This document shows positions 1 through 13,338 of a DNA stretch of 64,000 nucleotides, piece after piece; position 1 is the first letter of the stretch; each line of letters begins with the position of its first letter. The translations under genes and the position numbers were made by a program. Origin of the DNA: Hymenolepis diminuta. Taxonomy: Eukaryota; Platyhelminthes; Cestoda; Cyclophyllidea; Hymenolepididae. The stretch lies in assembly GCA_900708905.1 (NCBI GenBank), contig CAADRB010000004.1, forward strand, positions 4,254,180 through 4,318,179, given 5' to 3'. The notes beneath the pieces are model-generated. The model was not told the DNA's origin. It saw only the letters and a list, made by a program, of their open reading frames with translations, and searched no databases.

Positions 1-684
1 TCAAGTGGTCAATGTTAATTAGAGCTAAGCCACTTCCTTGGCCCTTGCGCGATCGTAGCTAGGTCTCAGTTTATTTATATTACTCCTTCTGAAAGAATAT
101 AAGTATCCCTCTTGTAAACACACACATAATCCGCTACGCCTATGAAATACACATTCAACCTCAGCAATCACCGCATTCACAAACATCACAATACACCTTT
201 CTTTAATCTGCTCTCTCTTCTCCCCGAAGATTTCTGATAATTCGACTTGTCTATTGCAATTGTCTTCTCTCTCCTATTGCGCTAGTAAAGATTGGCAGAA
301 GTACAGCATGCAGAATAACTAGAGTTCAAAATAAGATACCCAGCTGCTATTCCTCCTTCTTAAGGTCTTAACAGCCTATACCATCCGTTCTGGGTAATAA
401 TCATTGGTGTTACATCCGTTCATAAGGCCGTTTTTTCCTTTCTACACTCTGATAGCATAACATACAGCATAAAATTTTAATCAATGCCGACGAACAATGT
501 AAATGCTCCGAAAAAAGCTTGCACGCATCATCCATTTCAAACCACAAAAATCTTTTCACGAAACGTCCCAGCGATTTCAATTCTGTGTACTTTGTAACTG
601 AGTGATTAGTCAGTATATTAGGATTTTACCTTAACAGGTAAAGCAGGGATGTGAGATAAGAGGAAGTAAATGCAACATTCTTAC
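1..684. other. Left edge, no exon recognised
   Basis: This lies downstream of the last visible finger of locus 1 on the minus strand. By comparison with locus 2 it should be intron leading to two more fingers and a tail exon, but I find no finger or tail exon in it. Positions 300-365 resemble 1660-1726 in the same locus, which suggests an old duplication of intron sequence. Confidence 0.5.
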
Positions 685-771
685 TTTCATGAACCCTCTT
701 AATGTGATCTTTAAGCTTGTGGTTTTGGGCGAAGGACCTTTCACACGCCTCGCATTTGAAAGGCCTCAAAT
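685..771 (-). CDS. Locus 1 finger 6 (last in window)
   Basis: The 87-bp phase 1-1 exon has intact ligands, linker NLRPF and helix residues Q/H/K/D. It is the counterpart of locus 2 finger 8 (shared HKLKDH). The intact GTAAGA donor implies further exons to the left, outside the window. Confidence 0.9.
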
Positions 772-3700
772 CTACAAAAGGAAAAATTGTGGAAGGTTTT
801 GTTAAGGTAGGTAAATCAACACCCTAAAATAAGTGAGGACAGCAATATGGTTAAAAGGACGGGTAATATAACACTTACTTTCATGAACATACTTCGAGTG
901 GATCTTGAGACTGCTTGATTGAGCAAATGATTTTCCGCAAATTTCACATTTATAAAGTTTTAAATCTGCAAAATAGAAAAGGAATTGCGACGCTCTTTTC
1001 CAATAAAGGTAATAGTAATTTTGTAATATGAAATGAAAGGAAGTAGAATGGCAGATACCTACTTTGGTGAATAGTCTTCACATGAATTCTTAGAGCGCAA
1101 GCTTGAGTGAAGTATTTATCACATAATTCACATTTGAAAGGCTTTATTTCTGTGAAATGAAAAAGATTAAAAGGAAGCATTTGATCTTAAAAATATGAGC
1201 AAGGTAGTTGTTGAGGCGCATTTTTGACAGATACAAAACGGAGAGATCGCTTAGATGTCCCTTGAATACGAAGTAATTAGTGGATATTAGTGAAGCGTAA
1301 GTTCAATAACTTGATATGACACATTGGACTTTGGACGTCCCGCTGCCGTATTTATTTTAACCCTCCAGTAAAGATCCACATCAGACTGTGGTCTCCCTTT
1401 CGAGTTCTGAATACCTACAGTGAACTTTCCAGATATTCCTCTAATATATCATCGGTCTAGACCCCAATGTTTACCCCATTTTTTCTGACTAAACTATAAA
1501 GTTACACATAACCACCATGTACAGTACCCGTACTCGCCCACCGCATCCACCAGGACCACAGATCATTCCACCTCTCTTCGGTCTGCCCTAGTTTCTCTTC
1601 GAAGAATTTTACTAATAGCCCTGTTGATCGCAACTGTTACATTGAAGATTAGTAGCAGTTAGAAGGTATAGACTGCAGAAAAACTAGGGATCAAAACTCA
1701 AATACCTAGCTGCTATCCCTCCATTTATAAATCAAGCAAAAATTAACTCTCTTTTGTAAGAATTATAACAGAGGAGTGAGAAAGCTGCGGAGACTATGAA
1801 TAATACAAAGTGAAGTGGGAGTGGGAGGAAGGTGAGGCCTAAAGGGAGATGCGGAGGAAATAGGAGCACTTACTTTGATGAACGGATCTCACATGGATTT
1901 TGAGGGAGCAAGATTGTGAAAAGCCCTTTCCACATAATTCACATTTAAAATGTCTCTGCTCTGTGAAATAATAATAATAATAATAATAATAATGTTTTGG
2001 CACTAGGATAACAACACAAATAATAATGTGGAATAGGGAGAAACAGAAGCGAGATACTTACTTTCATGGAAAAATTTTATGTGAATTTTGAGGAGATGTG
2101 CAGTTGGGAAGGATTTTTCACATTTCGGGCATTTAAAAGGCCTTATATCTGCAAAAAATTTGAACTCATGCTACTAATAGGATAGTGCATTTGGAAAAGG
2201 CAGTTATTATAAAGTTTACTAAAATTTTTAAACATCTAATTAACTGGAAATAATAGACCCTTACAAAAACATGTCCGACAATCAAAAACAAACGCTGACA
2301 AATAAGACGTTGTGTTAACTTGGACAATTTAAGTTTCAGATATCAAATTTTAAAAAATATGAAAAATGAGACGATAATATTAAAACGGAATCGACCACCT
2401 GAACCTAATGACAAAAACGGGTGCTCTGTCTAACTACATTAGATAAAGTGAGAATATGACGCATGAAATAAATAAAAAATACTTACTTTCATGAATGGCC
2501 ATTACGTGTATCTTGAGATATCTCTTTTGAGAGTAGGACTTTTTACATATGTCACATGCGAAAGACTTTGAATCTGCAAAATGAAATCAAAATTTTTGCT
2601 CCAGAGAATTTGAAACTCTATTTGCAAATAGAAATTCTGTCGTCAGACTTCTTCAGTGTTTAGGACCTTTAAACTTCCGTTTTCAGTAACCAATTTTATC
2701 TCCCTATTAAGCTTACTATTTGCTTAAAAAAGATAAGGACTGTCCGTTAGGTATTTTTTCGAGAGATAAGGTTGATCGATCGCCAACGAAATGTACTACC
2801 TCGTCCAATTGGTGCTTCCAAAACTTAAAAATACCAAATTGATTTAAGACCAAGGACTACCTATTTTTCGCATGAATGTTAGATGCGTAACTCCGGTTCC
2901 CCTAACCGAGGTCAGGAGTTTTCTCTACTTCCCAATCTTCGATGCGGAGAACGATTCTCAGACTGCAGTTGATTGATGGAACAATATCTCTGTCAGAATG
3001 ACCATGCTTAGTAACAATAAAACATGTGATCCGATGCTTTGTATAATACATCATGTTGTCTTAGATACATGCTCAGGCAACTCAAATCCCATTAAAGTAA
3101 AAACATAGTACAGATATCAACATCCGATTAGTCTTCCATCCTTTTTGGAAATGCTACCTCGAAATTAGCTTCGAAATTCATCAGACCATTTGAAGTACAA
3201 GCAAATTTTTACAATAAAAAATTAATAATAAATCCAGTAAAATGGTGGAAAAGTACAATAAAACAACTCACTTTTGGAGCTAAGTTCAGAATTGACATCA
3301 CTCTCAGACAGAGAAAAGTGAATGGCCGACGAAATCGATTCAGTAGATGTTCCTAAAAGTTAGATTTTCGAAAGTAAAATACTACTAAAATAATTAAGTA
3401 GAATGAATATCAAGAAAACATTTTATTTTATTTTATCAAATCTTTAATTCGTTTCTGTTATGAGTGGCATATATTTATCATCATTTGTGCCCATTATCGG
3501 TGTATTTGGTCTAATAATTGTACTGTACCTCAAAATGGATCCGAACTTTATGTTCTTTGATTTTAAAAATATATCTAGCTAGTTAAATTCTATAAGTTAT
3601 ATGCAATTCTAACATATCTTAAGTTCACCTTTTAAAATTGGCCCAAACTGAACTCTATTGAGCTCTGCTACATAAAATTTGTGTTTGCAATCACCATTCT

Positions 3701-6700
3701 CCTAGTATCTTTACCATAAGAAAAAATTTTTTGAAATGGTTGACAAACGATTAAAATCAAATGCATGGTCACTACGATTTGGACGTCACGAACATTAACT
3801 CACTCAGGGGAAATCCTGGGATGTAGACAATGGGATATTATAATATGAAGGAGTGAACTATAGCTGAGAAAAAAAGACGTATATAGGTCAAATTTTTAAG
3901 ACTCTTTCTATACTCTAATTTTAATATCATTTGCTCAGTCTATATTGGACTGCTTACTGTTTCCGTTATTTAAACGATTTCTCATGAGTAATAAAAGAGT
4001 AACAACCCTATCTTGAGCATTCTAAATGGTAATATTCTCGACGCGTGAAGTTGTTTTTTATCTAATTTGGACTCGTTCTCATTCTTTGCCAATTTCATCT
4101 TCTGATGATAAGGATGAGCAGAGATACAAGAGAAGACTTAGTGATAAGTGGTGAAAAGACGATGTTAATAATCAGATAATAACAAGTTAACGATAAAGCG
4201 CAGAACAGGCTGTGAAGAATGGTACAATATCATTTGCACATTTTTATATCGTATTGACAACCAGTATCAAGAATTTGTTCTAGTCCCAGTGACCAAACTC
4301 ATAGGGATAAGACAGATTACTTTTAGCTAAATAACGATTTTCCTCTCCTTTATAATGCGGTTGTAAACAACTTTGGGGTTTGGAATTAAGTGGCTATTAG
4401 ATTAACCATAAACTGCAAAATATTACATTTCAGAGCACAAACATGGAAGTCTTAATAATTGATCAATCTATACTATGAATAAAACTTGTTTATTATGCTC
4501 AATTGCTCCGAAAATATTCGAATTAGTCTCCAAGAAAACACAAATTTGATAAAAATGGGACTAGAAGGAAACTTATTCCCATCGGCACATTTCTCAATCC
4601 TTTGAATTTGATGGATAGGAGAATACGCCTTCTTGTGCCATTAGAAGAACTCGAACGGATTTTTGAAGTGAGTTATTAAAATACAAATAAAAGCAAACCA
4701 AAACTAAGCATAGTTTTGCTCTACCGCCCTCAAGGCCTGGCTTAAACCAAAGTATTTCAAAGCACGACAACAATCACACCCGGATCTATAAGATACCCAG
4801 ATTTCAGGACGGATGTCTCAAAATTCTATCTTCCCCTCCTCTCAGTAAAGGGACTATTGATTCGTATATTGGTACAGCTCTCTTGGCTAAATGGACTAAA
4901 TAAAAAATATATGAGGGGAGATTTCTGTTAACAGAACTTAGTACAAGAACATCAAAATTAATCTAATTGACGTCCTAAGATTGACCAATTTCTCATCGTT
5001 ATTGTCTAGAAAGTGTGATCAATAACGTAAATTTTGAACAAAATTAACATGATTTATGGTTATCGTTTAGTAATATCCAACTTAGGATCGGTAGAATTTG
5101 TTAAACTATTTATATTCCCCTTTTTAAGTTTCACTACCACAAAATAAGAGGGAGAAAAACTGCAAAAAATTTTGTCAAGGGAGAAGGAAGCCTTGCAACA
5201 ACATAAACGAATTTGAGATTGACAGAATAAAGCCAACATCATTAATAGAGAAAATTACAGGTAGAACAGAGTGAAGGAGGTAGAAAATTGAGTTTCATAG
5301 AATAACAGCAATTGTGGGTAAGACTCAAGACCACAGAACTATATTCAAGTAACAGAACTCACTCATGTCGATCGGTTCGGGCTCCAAATAGCCTCCAGCC
5401 TTGTATTTGATTCCGCCTTGTTCAGCCGATGCTGACGAGGCTGCTACAAACCAAAGCAATTTCATCAAAGATCTACAGAATTACAATCAATACATCCTAA
5501 AATGTTATAAACACACTTGTGGCAATAAAACGATCACTTCTTTAAAACAATCCAAAAGCCCAATATTCAATGGCCAGTTCAAAGGTAATAGATCTAGCAA
5601 GTGGAATCCGAATTTAATTATTTCGAGTAATGCTAATGAAATGTAGAAATCTGCTCTGATGAATTTCGGCGAATACGCAAAATATAAAAAAATGAACAAG
5701 TATATATACAATGCAAATATTTAACTAATTCAGAACATTCAGAGGAAAAGTCCATTTTTGTTGTCCAGTCGATATTAGAAAAATTCCCTTAAATCCAAAT
5801 AGTTTAGTCATACTGATTTTATAATATTAATAAAATTAATAAATATTCTGCTAATTTTAACTGCTGGAGATTTTTTTAATAAATTAACACTCTCTTACTC
5901 AAATCTAATTAGCTTCAGACAATCTGAAGAAATTAGAAAAGAGAAAGACGATAACAGTAAATTCAGGAAGTGACTGATGCTTAATGCGAGGAAGGAGGGA
6001 AGTTGTTAAACGGCTTAAAATTAAAGGAGTGTACAGTTTATTCGATGAGTAAACTTGAATAACAATCATAACCACGACACACATAAAAAGTTAGGTAAAT
6101 AACGATTAGAAAAGGTTAACAGTTTAACTTATTTAAGTGAAGACAAATCAAGGTAGGCCAAAGCGTGGAGTAGAACTGATACGAAACGCATTCTAATGCG
6201 TTTTAGTGAAGTTGCAGTCTTGATTAGCGATTTTATGGTCATTCAAGGACATGCTAGTTTCAGTTCACTAAATGGCACTCCCGCTCATTGGAGCAGTTCA
6301 AGTGATGTTGGTTGCCAAACGCCACTGGTTAATCCTGTTCAACAAGAGAGCCGATAGATTGCTATACTCTTATAAAAGCGGCTCCAGTACATATTCTCTC
6401 TAAGCATGTGAGTCGTTTAGGCAGAGTAAACTTACTTTCCTCGAAGTGGTGATATCTCAGGGCTCACGCAAAATGCAATTTTAGTTTAATATAAAAATAT
6501 ACAAATGGAACCTTTAAATATTCGCCAACGATGTGACTACAGTGTCAAAGAACAGAATGACTGGACATTGATATGGTAAAAAAGCTTTGGATTTAAAGAA
6601 AAATTTCAATATCTATAACTAGATATTGACCCAGCTATAACCCAACCAATTAGAAACCATTAATCTCTATTAATAATGCATCAGTAATTGCAAGATTTTA

Positions 6701-7891
6701 ATGGAAACACTTCATGTTTAAGAAATAAAAGACATTAAAAATACAAAGTTCACTATAATTTGAACCTCAACTTACTTATTTCAGACATAAACAAATTGCA
6801 ATAGTTACAGTATGGAGATATGTTCACAGAAGGCGCTTGTTGTTGTTGAAGGACATTCAGTTATAAAATAAATATACACGAATAAAATACGTATCTTTTG
6901 TTTGCAGCATATAAATTTATTTAAAAACCTGTTGCAGATTGTTTTATTCGCAGAAAAGTATACAAATAATCAACCTGGTGTCAGCATAACAAATTTCAAT
7001 AAAATAATTTTATTCTCATGAAAATGGACATAGCAATTTTATAATATTTGTAGGTTAATGGAAACATATGGCACCCTCTAATTTATACTTTTATCGTAAT
7101 TTTAATATCATTTTTGGTGGTGATATTAAAATTATTACCTACAATGTGTGTAAAATTAGTTAAAATCTACGTCAAAGATACAGTGGAAGAAATTTGAGCA
7201 AATCTTGGGGATTCAGCAAGTGTTGAAAATCAAATAATAATTGCGTCCTGACTCTGAAATATTTAGGATATCCAAAAATTCATTTATTCATATTTTATAT
7301 CGCTCATTCGGATATCTTTCTACACCTATCCTAGTGAAATTACATCAGCTACGATGTCAAATGGTTTTCAACCACCCTTTTTCATATGGCTTAAAATAGA
7401 CACTCTTAGAACTGGAGAATCTTTTGTTTGGAGAAATAAAGCACATGGAGCTAGTTATGATCGAAATCATTGAGTTTTTTTATTGGCATACTTTATTACT
7501 AGTCGTAATAATTAAGATTCTTAATTTCATCGCCCATAAATTAAGTTGATGCAAATATGAATTTTACCTAGCGGCAAATTTAAATTACCATTATGATTTC
7601 TTCATATCACCGTTTTAACGTCATTCAACCCGTGCATTAGCGAAGTAACTTATATTATTTTATTTTTCTAATTTTTTTTCTCAGTTATACATTGTACTAA
7701 TGACAACAAATGTCAATAAAAATCTGGTAGTAAAAAATGTTTGACAGGAGATAAGATCTTGACTACTGTATAAATAGTAATCCAGCTGTATTTTGAGTGT
7801 TCGCGCACAGAAACCTACACAGATGCCAATTATTACGCTGAGACATCGATGACGAGACGTGACTGAAGTCGGACGAAGAAGAGTTTTGCAT
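685..7891 (-). CDS. Locus 1: multi-exon C2H2 zinc-finger gene, one finger per exon (3' end outside window)
   Basis: Exons in transcription order are a possible start exon 7891-7819, exon A 5443-5363, exon B 3352-3272, and fingers 2573-2487, 2148-2062, 1960-1874, 1149-1063, 965-879 and 771-685. All joins are GT..AG and phase 1. The six fingers are C-x2-C-x12-H-x4-H with five-residue linkers of the type H-[EQ]-x-x-[KR]-P-F. All zinc ligands are intact. The finger order matches fingers 1 and 4-8 of locus 2, so two more fingers and a tail exon are expected beyond the left edge. C2H2 arrays normally bind DNA, and sometimes RNA, in the nucleus; the target here is unknown. No KRAB, SCAN, BTB or ZAD domain is seen. 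The serine-rich N-terminus and exons A and B have no domain I recognise. I am confident of the finger exons, less so of the start. Confidence 0.85.
879..965 (-). CDS. Locus 1 finger 5
   Basis: The 87-bp phase 1-1 exon has intact ligands, linker NLKLY and helix residues Q/S/S/I. The [10 protein letters not shown] start is shared exactly with locus 2 finger 7. Confidence 0.9.
1063..1149 (-). CDS. Locus 1 finger 4
   Basis: The 87-bp phase 1-1 exon follows TTCACAG and uses a GTAGGT donor. Ligands are intact, linker KIKPF, helix residues Q/C/A/I. It is the counterpart of locus 2 finger 6 (shared CAL-[RK]-IHV). Confidence 0.9.
1874..1960 (-). CDS. Locus 1 finger 3
   Basis: The 87-bp phase 1-1 exon has intact ligands and helix residues Q/C/S/I. 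The unusual linker QRHF and exon start AG match locus 2 finger 5 (QRPF, also starting AG), so these are positional counterparts. Confidence 0.9.
1967..1993. repeat. (AAT)n microsatellite
   Basis: About nine AAT units lie in the short intron between fingers 2 and 3 of locus 1, six bases upstream of the acceptor on the minus strand, where they form much of the pyrimidine-rich tract. Confidence 0.9.
2062..2148 (-). CDS. Locus 1 finger 2
   Basis: The 87-bp phase 1-1 exon has intact ligands, linker NIRPF and helix residues T/H/L/I. It is the counterpart of locus 2 finger 4 (shared EKSFP). The intron before the next exon is only 101 bp and holds an (AAT)n run. Confidence 0.9.
2487..2573 (-). CDS. 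Locus 1 finger 1
   Basis: The 87-bp exon starts after TTTGCAG and ends before GTAAGT, phase 1-1. It opens NSKSF, as does finger 1 of locus 2. Ligands C, C, H and H are intact. Helix positions -1/2/3/6 are Q/R/Y/I. Confidence 0.9.
3272..3352 (-). CDS. Locus 1 N-terminal exon B
   Basis: This 81-bp exon is bounded by TTTTAG and GTGAGT in phase 2-in, 1-out. It encodes a Ser/Thr-rich peptide with [11 protein letters not shown], which is repeated exactly in the locus 2 exon at 15879-15959. The conservation shows it is coding. The serine/acidic run could be a phosphorylation site, but no domain is recognised. Confidence 0.75.
5363..5443 (-). CDS. Locus 1 N-terminal exon A
   Basis: This 81-bp exon is bounded by TTTGTAG and GTGAGT, enters with two bases and leaves with one. 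It encodes an Ala/Ser start, then Gly-rich and acidic residues ending YLEPEPIDM. A homologous 81-bp exon with identical phases is found at locus 3 (35191-35271), sharing AAS, Q-x-G and Y-[LI]-[EQ]-P. No known domain is recognised. Confidence 0.65.
   Translation of the reverse strand, partial: QPRQHRLNKAESNTRLEAIWSPNRST
7097..7134. repeat. Perfect 14-bp inverted repeat with 10-bp loop
   Basis: TAATTTTAATATCA at 7097-7110 is the reverse complement of 7121-7134. The arms are AT-only apart from one base, and the loop is 10 bp. It lies in the large 5' intron of locus 1. It may be a small hairpin element or a chance AT palindrome. Confidence 0.6.
7819..7891 (-). CDS. Possible start exon of locus 1
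   Basis: An ATG at 7891-7889 opens 24 codons that are serine-rich (MQNSSSSDF...), then a GTAGGT donor at 7818-7813. The exon leaves in phase 1, which fits the phase of exon A. The junction codon would be T+CA, serine. An out-of-frame ATG lies 20 bases upstream at 7911. The intron to exon A would be about 2.4 kb. There is no homologous exon at the other loci to confirm it. Confidence 0.35.
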
Positions 7892-10800
7892 ATAAACTCG
7901 GCCACCTCCATACTAATCTAGCAACATGAGTGACTTGACATATTCCTTTTATGTAGCTGTGGTTTGGGTCTACATTACTTCAATACACAATGCAGATACT
8001 TACAAATAGGTGGTCCTAGAAAAATAAAACAAACTTCAACTGTTTCAGCAGAAAACATCGGATGTGAATTAAATAGATATTTATCCCATTTAAATCAACT
8101 GCAAATGTATTTAAAAAACCGACTTTATTATTTGGCTTTGATAAACCAAAACTTTTACATTATTTATCCAGTTGGAAACGTGGCATCCAGCATTATTAAA
8201 ACGTTTGGAATTTCAATATAACCCTTAATGTATAGCAAGGAGATCGGAGACCAAGAATGAAAATGAGACATCTGAATTGCTTTTCTTCAAGAGAATCAAA
8301 TCAAAAACTAGTGCAAAGTCGGTGAGCGATACTTGTATAATGTTGAGCATTTTCATCTTTACTTATGATCAAGTTAAATAGTAAAATGTTGTCACCAACG
8401 ACCGAACCTAACTTACTAAACATCTTTTCAAATGTTAGGTCGGCAGGATTCATTGGTTGAATGTAGGACGAACATAGGTAACCTCTGCATGCACGCCCGT
8501 CCTTGCTCCATATGCTATTGATTGTAGAGCTGCAATTTCTCGAATGTTTCAGAATGTGCAGGGGATTCCATTGAACAACACTGATAGCGCAGTACATTCC
8601 ACAATACTCTTCCATCCTAGAGCGTTAGTAAATATCGAAAAGGCAGAAAACTCTAATTAGTCACAGTACACATTTACCCTGTCGGGATTGGAAAGTAACA
8701 TTTCCATCACACTATAGGCGGATGCATTGGGGAGAAACATACGAAAAGGTATGGTGGTTAGGTATATCGAGTCTTGGGGTAGAGGCCGGGCTGGAAAAGT
8801 GGAAGTGCTTACAGTATCTTTGAGTGGAAGTATTGAAAGGATATACATTATTAAACGCAGTGGGGAGAGAGACAGGGTGAAAATTATCAGAGAAGTTGAG
8901 ACCTAGAAGGATGTACAGAATTAGATTAGCAATTAACAGTTGACAGTGACTGATAACGTTTACGCTATATGTTTTCGGAGCTGAGGTTTCCATCCAAAAT
9001 AGCCTTTTTTTCGCTTCAGATTTAAGCTAAACATTGATTTATCGTCGATAATAGACAGACTGCAAATATTGGAATTGACAGACAACTGTTTTGCTTTTGT
9101 TTAGATTGAGACGATTCGGAGGTTGTGATAATTTTGGAAATTTGAAAGAGATCCTCTTTGTAGAATTATTCGTTGGAATTCACCTTATGCAGACGAAGAT
9201 TCGGGAGCCGGCTGCTGATTGATAAGGTATTATTGAAGTTAGGCCTTATGACTCCTGTGTTGGGTGACTAATTTGAGTGGGTTTGTTGGTTCGTTGCGGT
9301 AGTTTTTGCCGTCTTCCCCTTCCATTTGTCGAGAATATTGTTGGTGGCGGTAGCACGTTCTAACAAAGCGTTTCGAATATTCTTCGCACAAAGTTGGAGC
9401 CACCAGCCAGATCAGACATTCCTGTGCGAGGTCTCACTTATCACTTTGGATCAGGCCGATATCAAATTGCGTCGATGGGTTAGCTGGTATGGGCAACTGG
9501 TTGCTAAAAGGCTCAAGCTATTCTGTCATGTTCAGATCTTGGAGTAGGAGACGTCCAAATAGTGAAGAGAAGAGGAGACTGGGGAAATGTTTTTTCAGGC
9601 CGTTGGTTTGAAGAAAGACCGGGAGATAATCTTGACTCCGAAACCGTTGTCGTTTTCCAGGGATAAAAGTATTTTCTTCTTTGGGATGTTTTCAGGCAGA
9701 CTTATGAATCTTGGCGTCGTCTCCATATATTCAATGACAGAAGCAAATTTCACTGGGACATTTCGGTGTGCTGCTACCATGTGATTCTTAGATGCTTGAT
9801 AAGAACAGATCAATTTTCTCCAACAGTTCGGCGTCAGGTCGAACAGCAGTATCTGCAAATAACAAATTTTACAGATTTGAATGTGCAGGAATGAAGAAAT
9901 AAATAGAAATAGGACAAAATGGTTAATAAAATAAAGCCATAAGCTTGAAAATAATCTCGAAAAATACAATTCATCAACTAACGTTGAATTCAAATATTTA
10001 GATACATACTGCATAAGTATCTGGACAATGGGGAAAGGTTTCCAGCTTACAAAATCTATTGAGATTATGCCATCTCGATTTTCAGCGTAATGAGGATAGA
10101 AGAAATTGGACTACATACTAGACTGATAACAGGTAGATTTGTGAAAAAGCTGTTGATTTTAGAGTCCAGAAGCATTAAGATCTTTGATTCTGCAGATTAC
10201 CCTCTACCCATAATTGTCGTATATAATTTTACCACTTCACTGATGTATTATTCAAGTGCTATCTATAAATATAAAATCTAAAGTTTTTCTCTTGATGGGA
10301 AATCATGATAAGAGTTTGGTTAGAAAGTGCTATTAAGTATTAATGTCTCCAGTTATCAGAAATGGTGCAAAATTTCTAAATTACCGAAGATATCAAAAAA
10401 TCCCAGTCTATTGACTATGCATAATTAGAGGCTTTTCTTAAAGTAATTATTAATGTTGCAAATTGTTTATAATCAATTGCAAAAAATGCTCATTTTGTCG
10501 ACCCATGTTTATCTAAAACTTAATCTGGTTGTCCTTCTACAACAACAAGCGCACTTTGTAAAAGCAACTCCAATTCGTTGGCTCTTTGCAGTTTCCTAAT
10601 GTCTGATTTTAGTAAGTTGCCTTTAAAATTATAACAAATTAATTCCCATGTTTTGTGACTCTGATTCTTATTTATGATTGAAATGTGTCAAGTAAAGCAC
10701 TGCATGTTTAATATAATTTGAGTAAATGCTTTTTTAGTAGAAAATTTTCTAGCTTTTAGCCCTTGCTTTCTTTTTTGTCTCCAAAATTTTCGCTTTATCA

Positions 10801-13162
10801 ACATGATTTTATCATGGAATTAGATTGCTTTAACGTGGTGTGCCTATTTTTCCGTGGCTTATCAATCTCTAAGTTTATATATTATTTTAAATGAGCCAGT
10901 TTTTGAGTGGTTGAATAATCGTGTTGGTTAATATACATATATATATATATATATACATAGGCTTTTACTTACTTTTCCTAAATCAATTCTACCCAAACCT
11001 GGGAAGTTGACCACCATCATTGCATGCACACAAATGTGCGATGATCTTGTTATCCGTGATTTGACAGATGTTTTAATAGACCACTTACTTGCTAAAATTT
11101 AATCAGGTATGGTTTGTTGGATGTTCAGATGATATTGGTCACTCGGGTATCAGATTTGATGCCTGGCAATCATTGGGCATAGTTGATCTCCCAATGAATT
11201 TGTCGTATTAGGCTCGAAATTTCTCCATGTTTCTTGTTTTCTTTGATCCTTCCTTAACTCTTAAACTTCTTAGGCTGCTTGTTCAAATGCAACAATGTCA
11301 TTTGGCGAACTGAGTTTAGTTTGTTCCCGAATGACCAAGACGGTATATTTGACCGTGTATTGTAACGATTAAACTGATTTTCACATTTGTCTTTATTTCT
11401 ATTAATGTGTGTGCTTACTTCAGTGATCGCCGTTCGCTTAATCTCTTGCAAGTTTCATGACTAGGATTACTATTCAACGGGAAGTTTTGCAGGTTTGCTT
11501 TTCGAACTGAACCAGTTTGTACCTCCTTCATTTTGTTCTGCGTATGATTCATTCATTCGTCTACCTCCCTCTCGCTGACTTTTTCACACTGTGTTTTACT
11601 TTGCTACTAAATAACGATTTCAGTTTACTGATAACAACGTTGTTGCCTTCTCTCTTTTCTCTTCCAGTATAGATTATCCGGCACAGACTCTGTCTCTTTC
11701 CTTCATTGATATCTTCTAAGCTATATCCTTTTACCAGTTGTTATGTGCTATATATATCTATACGACTACTCATTGATCTAGTCCAATTTTGTATATACTC
11801 CATCTCTGGATCCCTCTTCTCCGTTATTACAGATTTATCCTTCCACTACGCCACTTTCAGGTCTCCTGTTTTCCAGTAGGAGTTACTGACTTTGCCCCTA
11901 GCTATATCTTCTATCTTCTACCAATCTTCACTGCAGTAACAGGGAAGAGAAAGAAGACAGTTATAGTGCGTGGCGTGGTGCGTGGATTCACAGTGAGGGT
12001 TAAATACTTTGAATTTGAGATGTACAAGTCGGATCGAGACAACCGCAAACGCTCGATCACCCGGGACGTGCTAACTCATCGAGTGAATCACGTCGCACTT
12101 CTTACAGCGTGTAGTTCAGATTATTTGGTCGCCTATCATGAGTAATACAGAGTCTCAGGTGACAAACTGAACAGTAGGATCGAGCAGACTCATTTACTAG
12201 AAAGTTAGAAGTATTTACGAGAAAAAGATGAAAATATTAGTGATTTAGGAAATAATGGTGGACATTTTCATGAAATAATTTAGGGAATATAGAGAAAAAC
12301 AGAAACTTGGTCACAACTACTTTCTCGTTGCTCCATTCTAATGCAGATATTCCCTCTTGGTTTCCTATGTCTGGATTTAGGAATTATTTTCTTGTGTGTA
12401 TTGAGCGGTATCATACAATTGTAGTGATTTGATTTTTCATCCTCAATATCTGCTTTAGTGAATCGCTTCTCGATTTTTTATCGAGCTTATTACATTTTTT
12501 ACAGAGTTATTTTTATGATTCATCCCCTGCAACTTAGTTAATACGTGTCGTGAGCTTCATTCCTCCAAGTAGACACTTTTCAATCCTCTGACTACAAGGT
12601 TGATGCATCCTTCTGTCCTTCCCTAGTAAAATGTTCTATCAATGTCTGTTAATTCCGCCCTGTGGTAGCTGAATTTCCGCGTTTGTAAAGGGCGCTGATA
12701 TTGTTTTTTTTTACTTTCTCTTGCCTTATCATCCAGGCTAGAGCGTCTCCTGTTATACAATCCTAGCTCTCTTCCGTAGACCCTCAAAAGTTAATTAAAT
12801 GTGTCTACGAGAGTTTTAACATACTAATATAAATCTTTAACTTTTAAAATTACCTGGAATATTTTCGTTTTGTACTATTATTTACTTTGTTTTTTTAGAA
12901 GGACTTTTACTTAAGTTGTTTGGACTTAAGGGTGTTCCTCTGTATTAGCTAAACAGGACGAAGTTGTAATGCCGTTAGAGCCCGATATCAAATCTAGACG
13001 TTTTGACTTCCTGAAACATTTTTTATGATACTCTCATTAGTGCCCTTCAAAATGACTGCATTCAAATTTCCACTGTTTGCATTTGAAATAGTAAATGCCA
13101 AGCATTTGAATTGTTTTGAAGAATCAGTCGTTTTATTAACACAAACGTGTTGCTTGCATTTG

Positions 13163-13338
13163 NNNNNNNNNNNNNNNNNNNNNNNNNNNNNNNNNNNNNN
13201 NNNNNNNNNNNNNNNNNNNNNNNNNNNNNNNNNNNNNNNNNNNNNNNNNNNNNNNNNNNNNNNNNNNNNNNNNNNNNNNNNNNNNNNNNNNNNNNNNNNN
13301 NNNNNNNNNNNNNNNNNNNNNNNNNNNNNNNNNNNNNN
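13163..13338. other. Assembly gap (176 N)
   Basis: Run of N between loci 1 and 2. Any translation across it is meaningless. Confidence 1.

Noticed and set aside
8301..8993. Overlapping minus-strand frames of 63-104 codons
   Set aside because: Somewhat G+C-rich but broken by stops, with no recognised family and no convincing splice chain.
9326..10014. Frames on both strands near 9.3-10.0 kb
   Set aside because: Possibly decayed coding sequence, but each frame is broken and I recognise no domain.
11789..12145. 118-codon plus-strand frame
   Set aside because: Low-complexity start and no motif; no splice or homology support.
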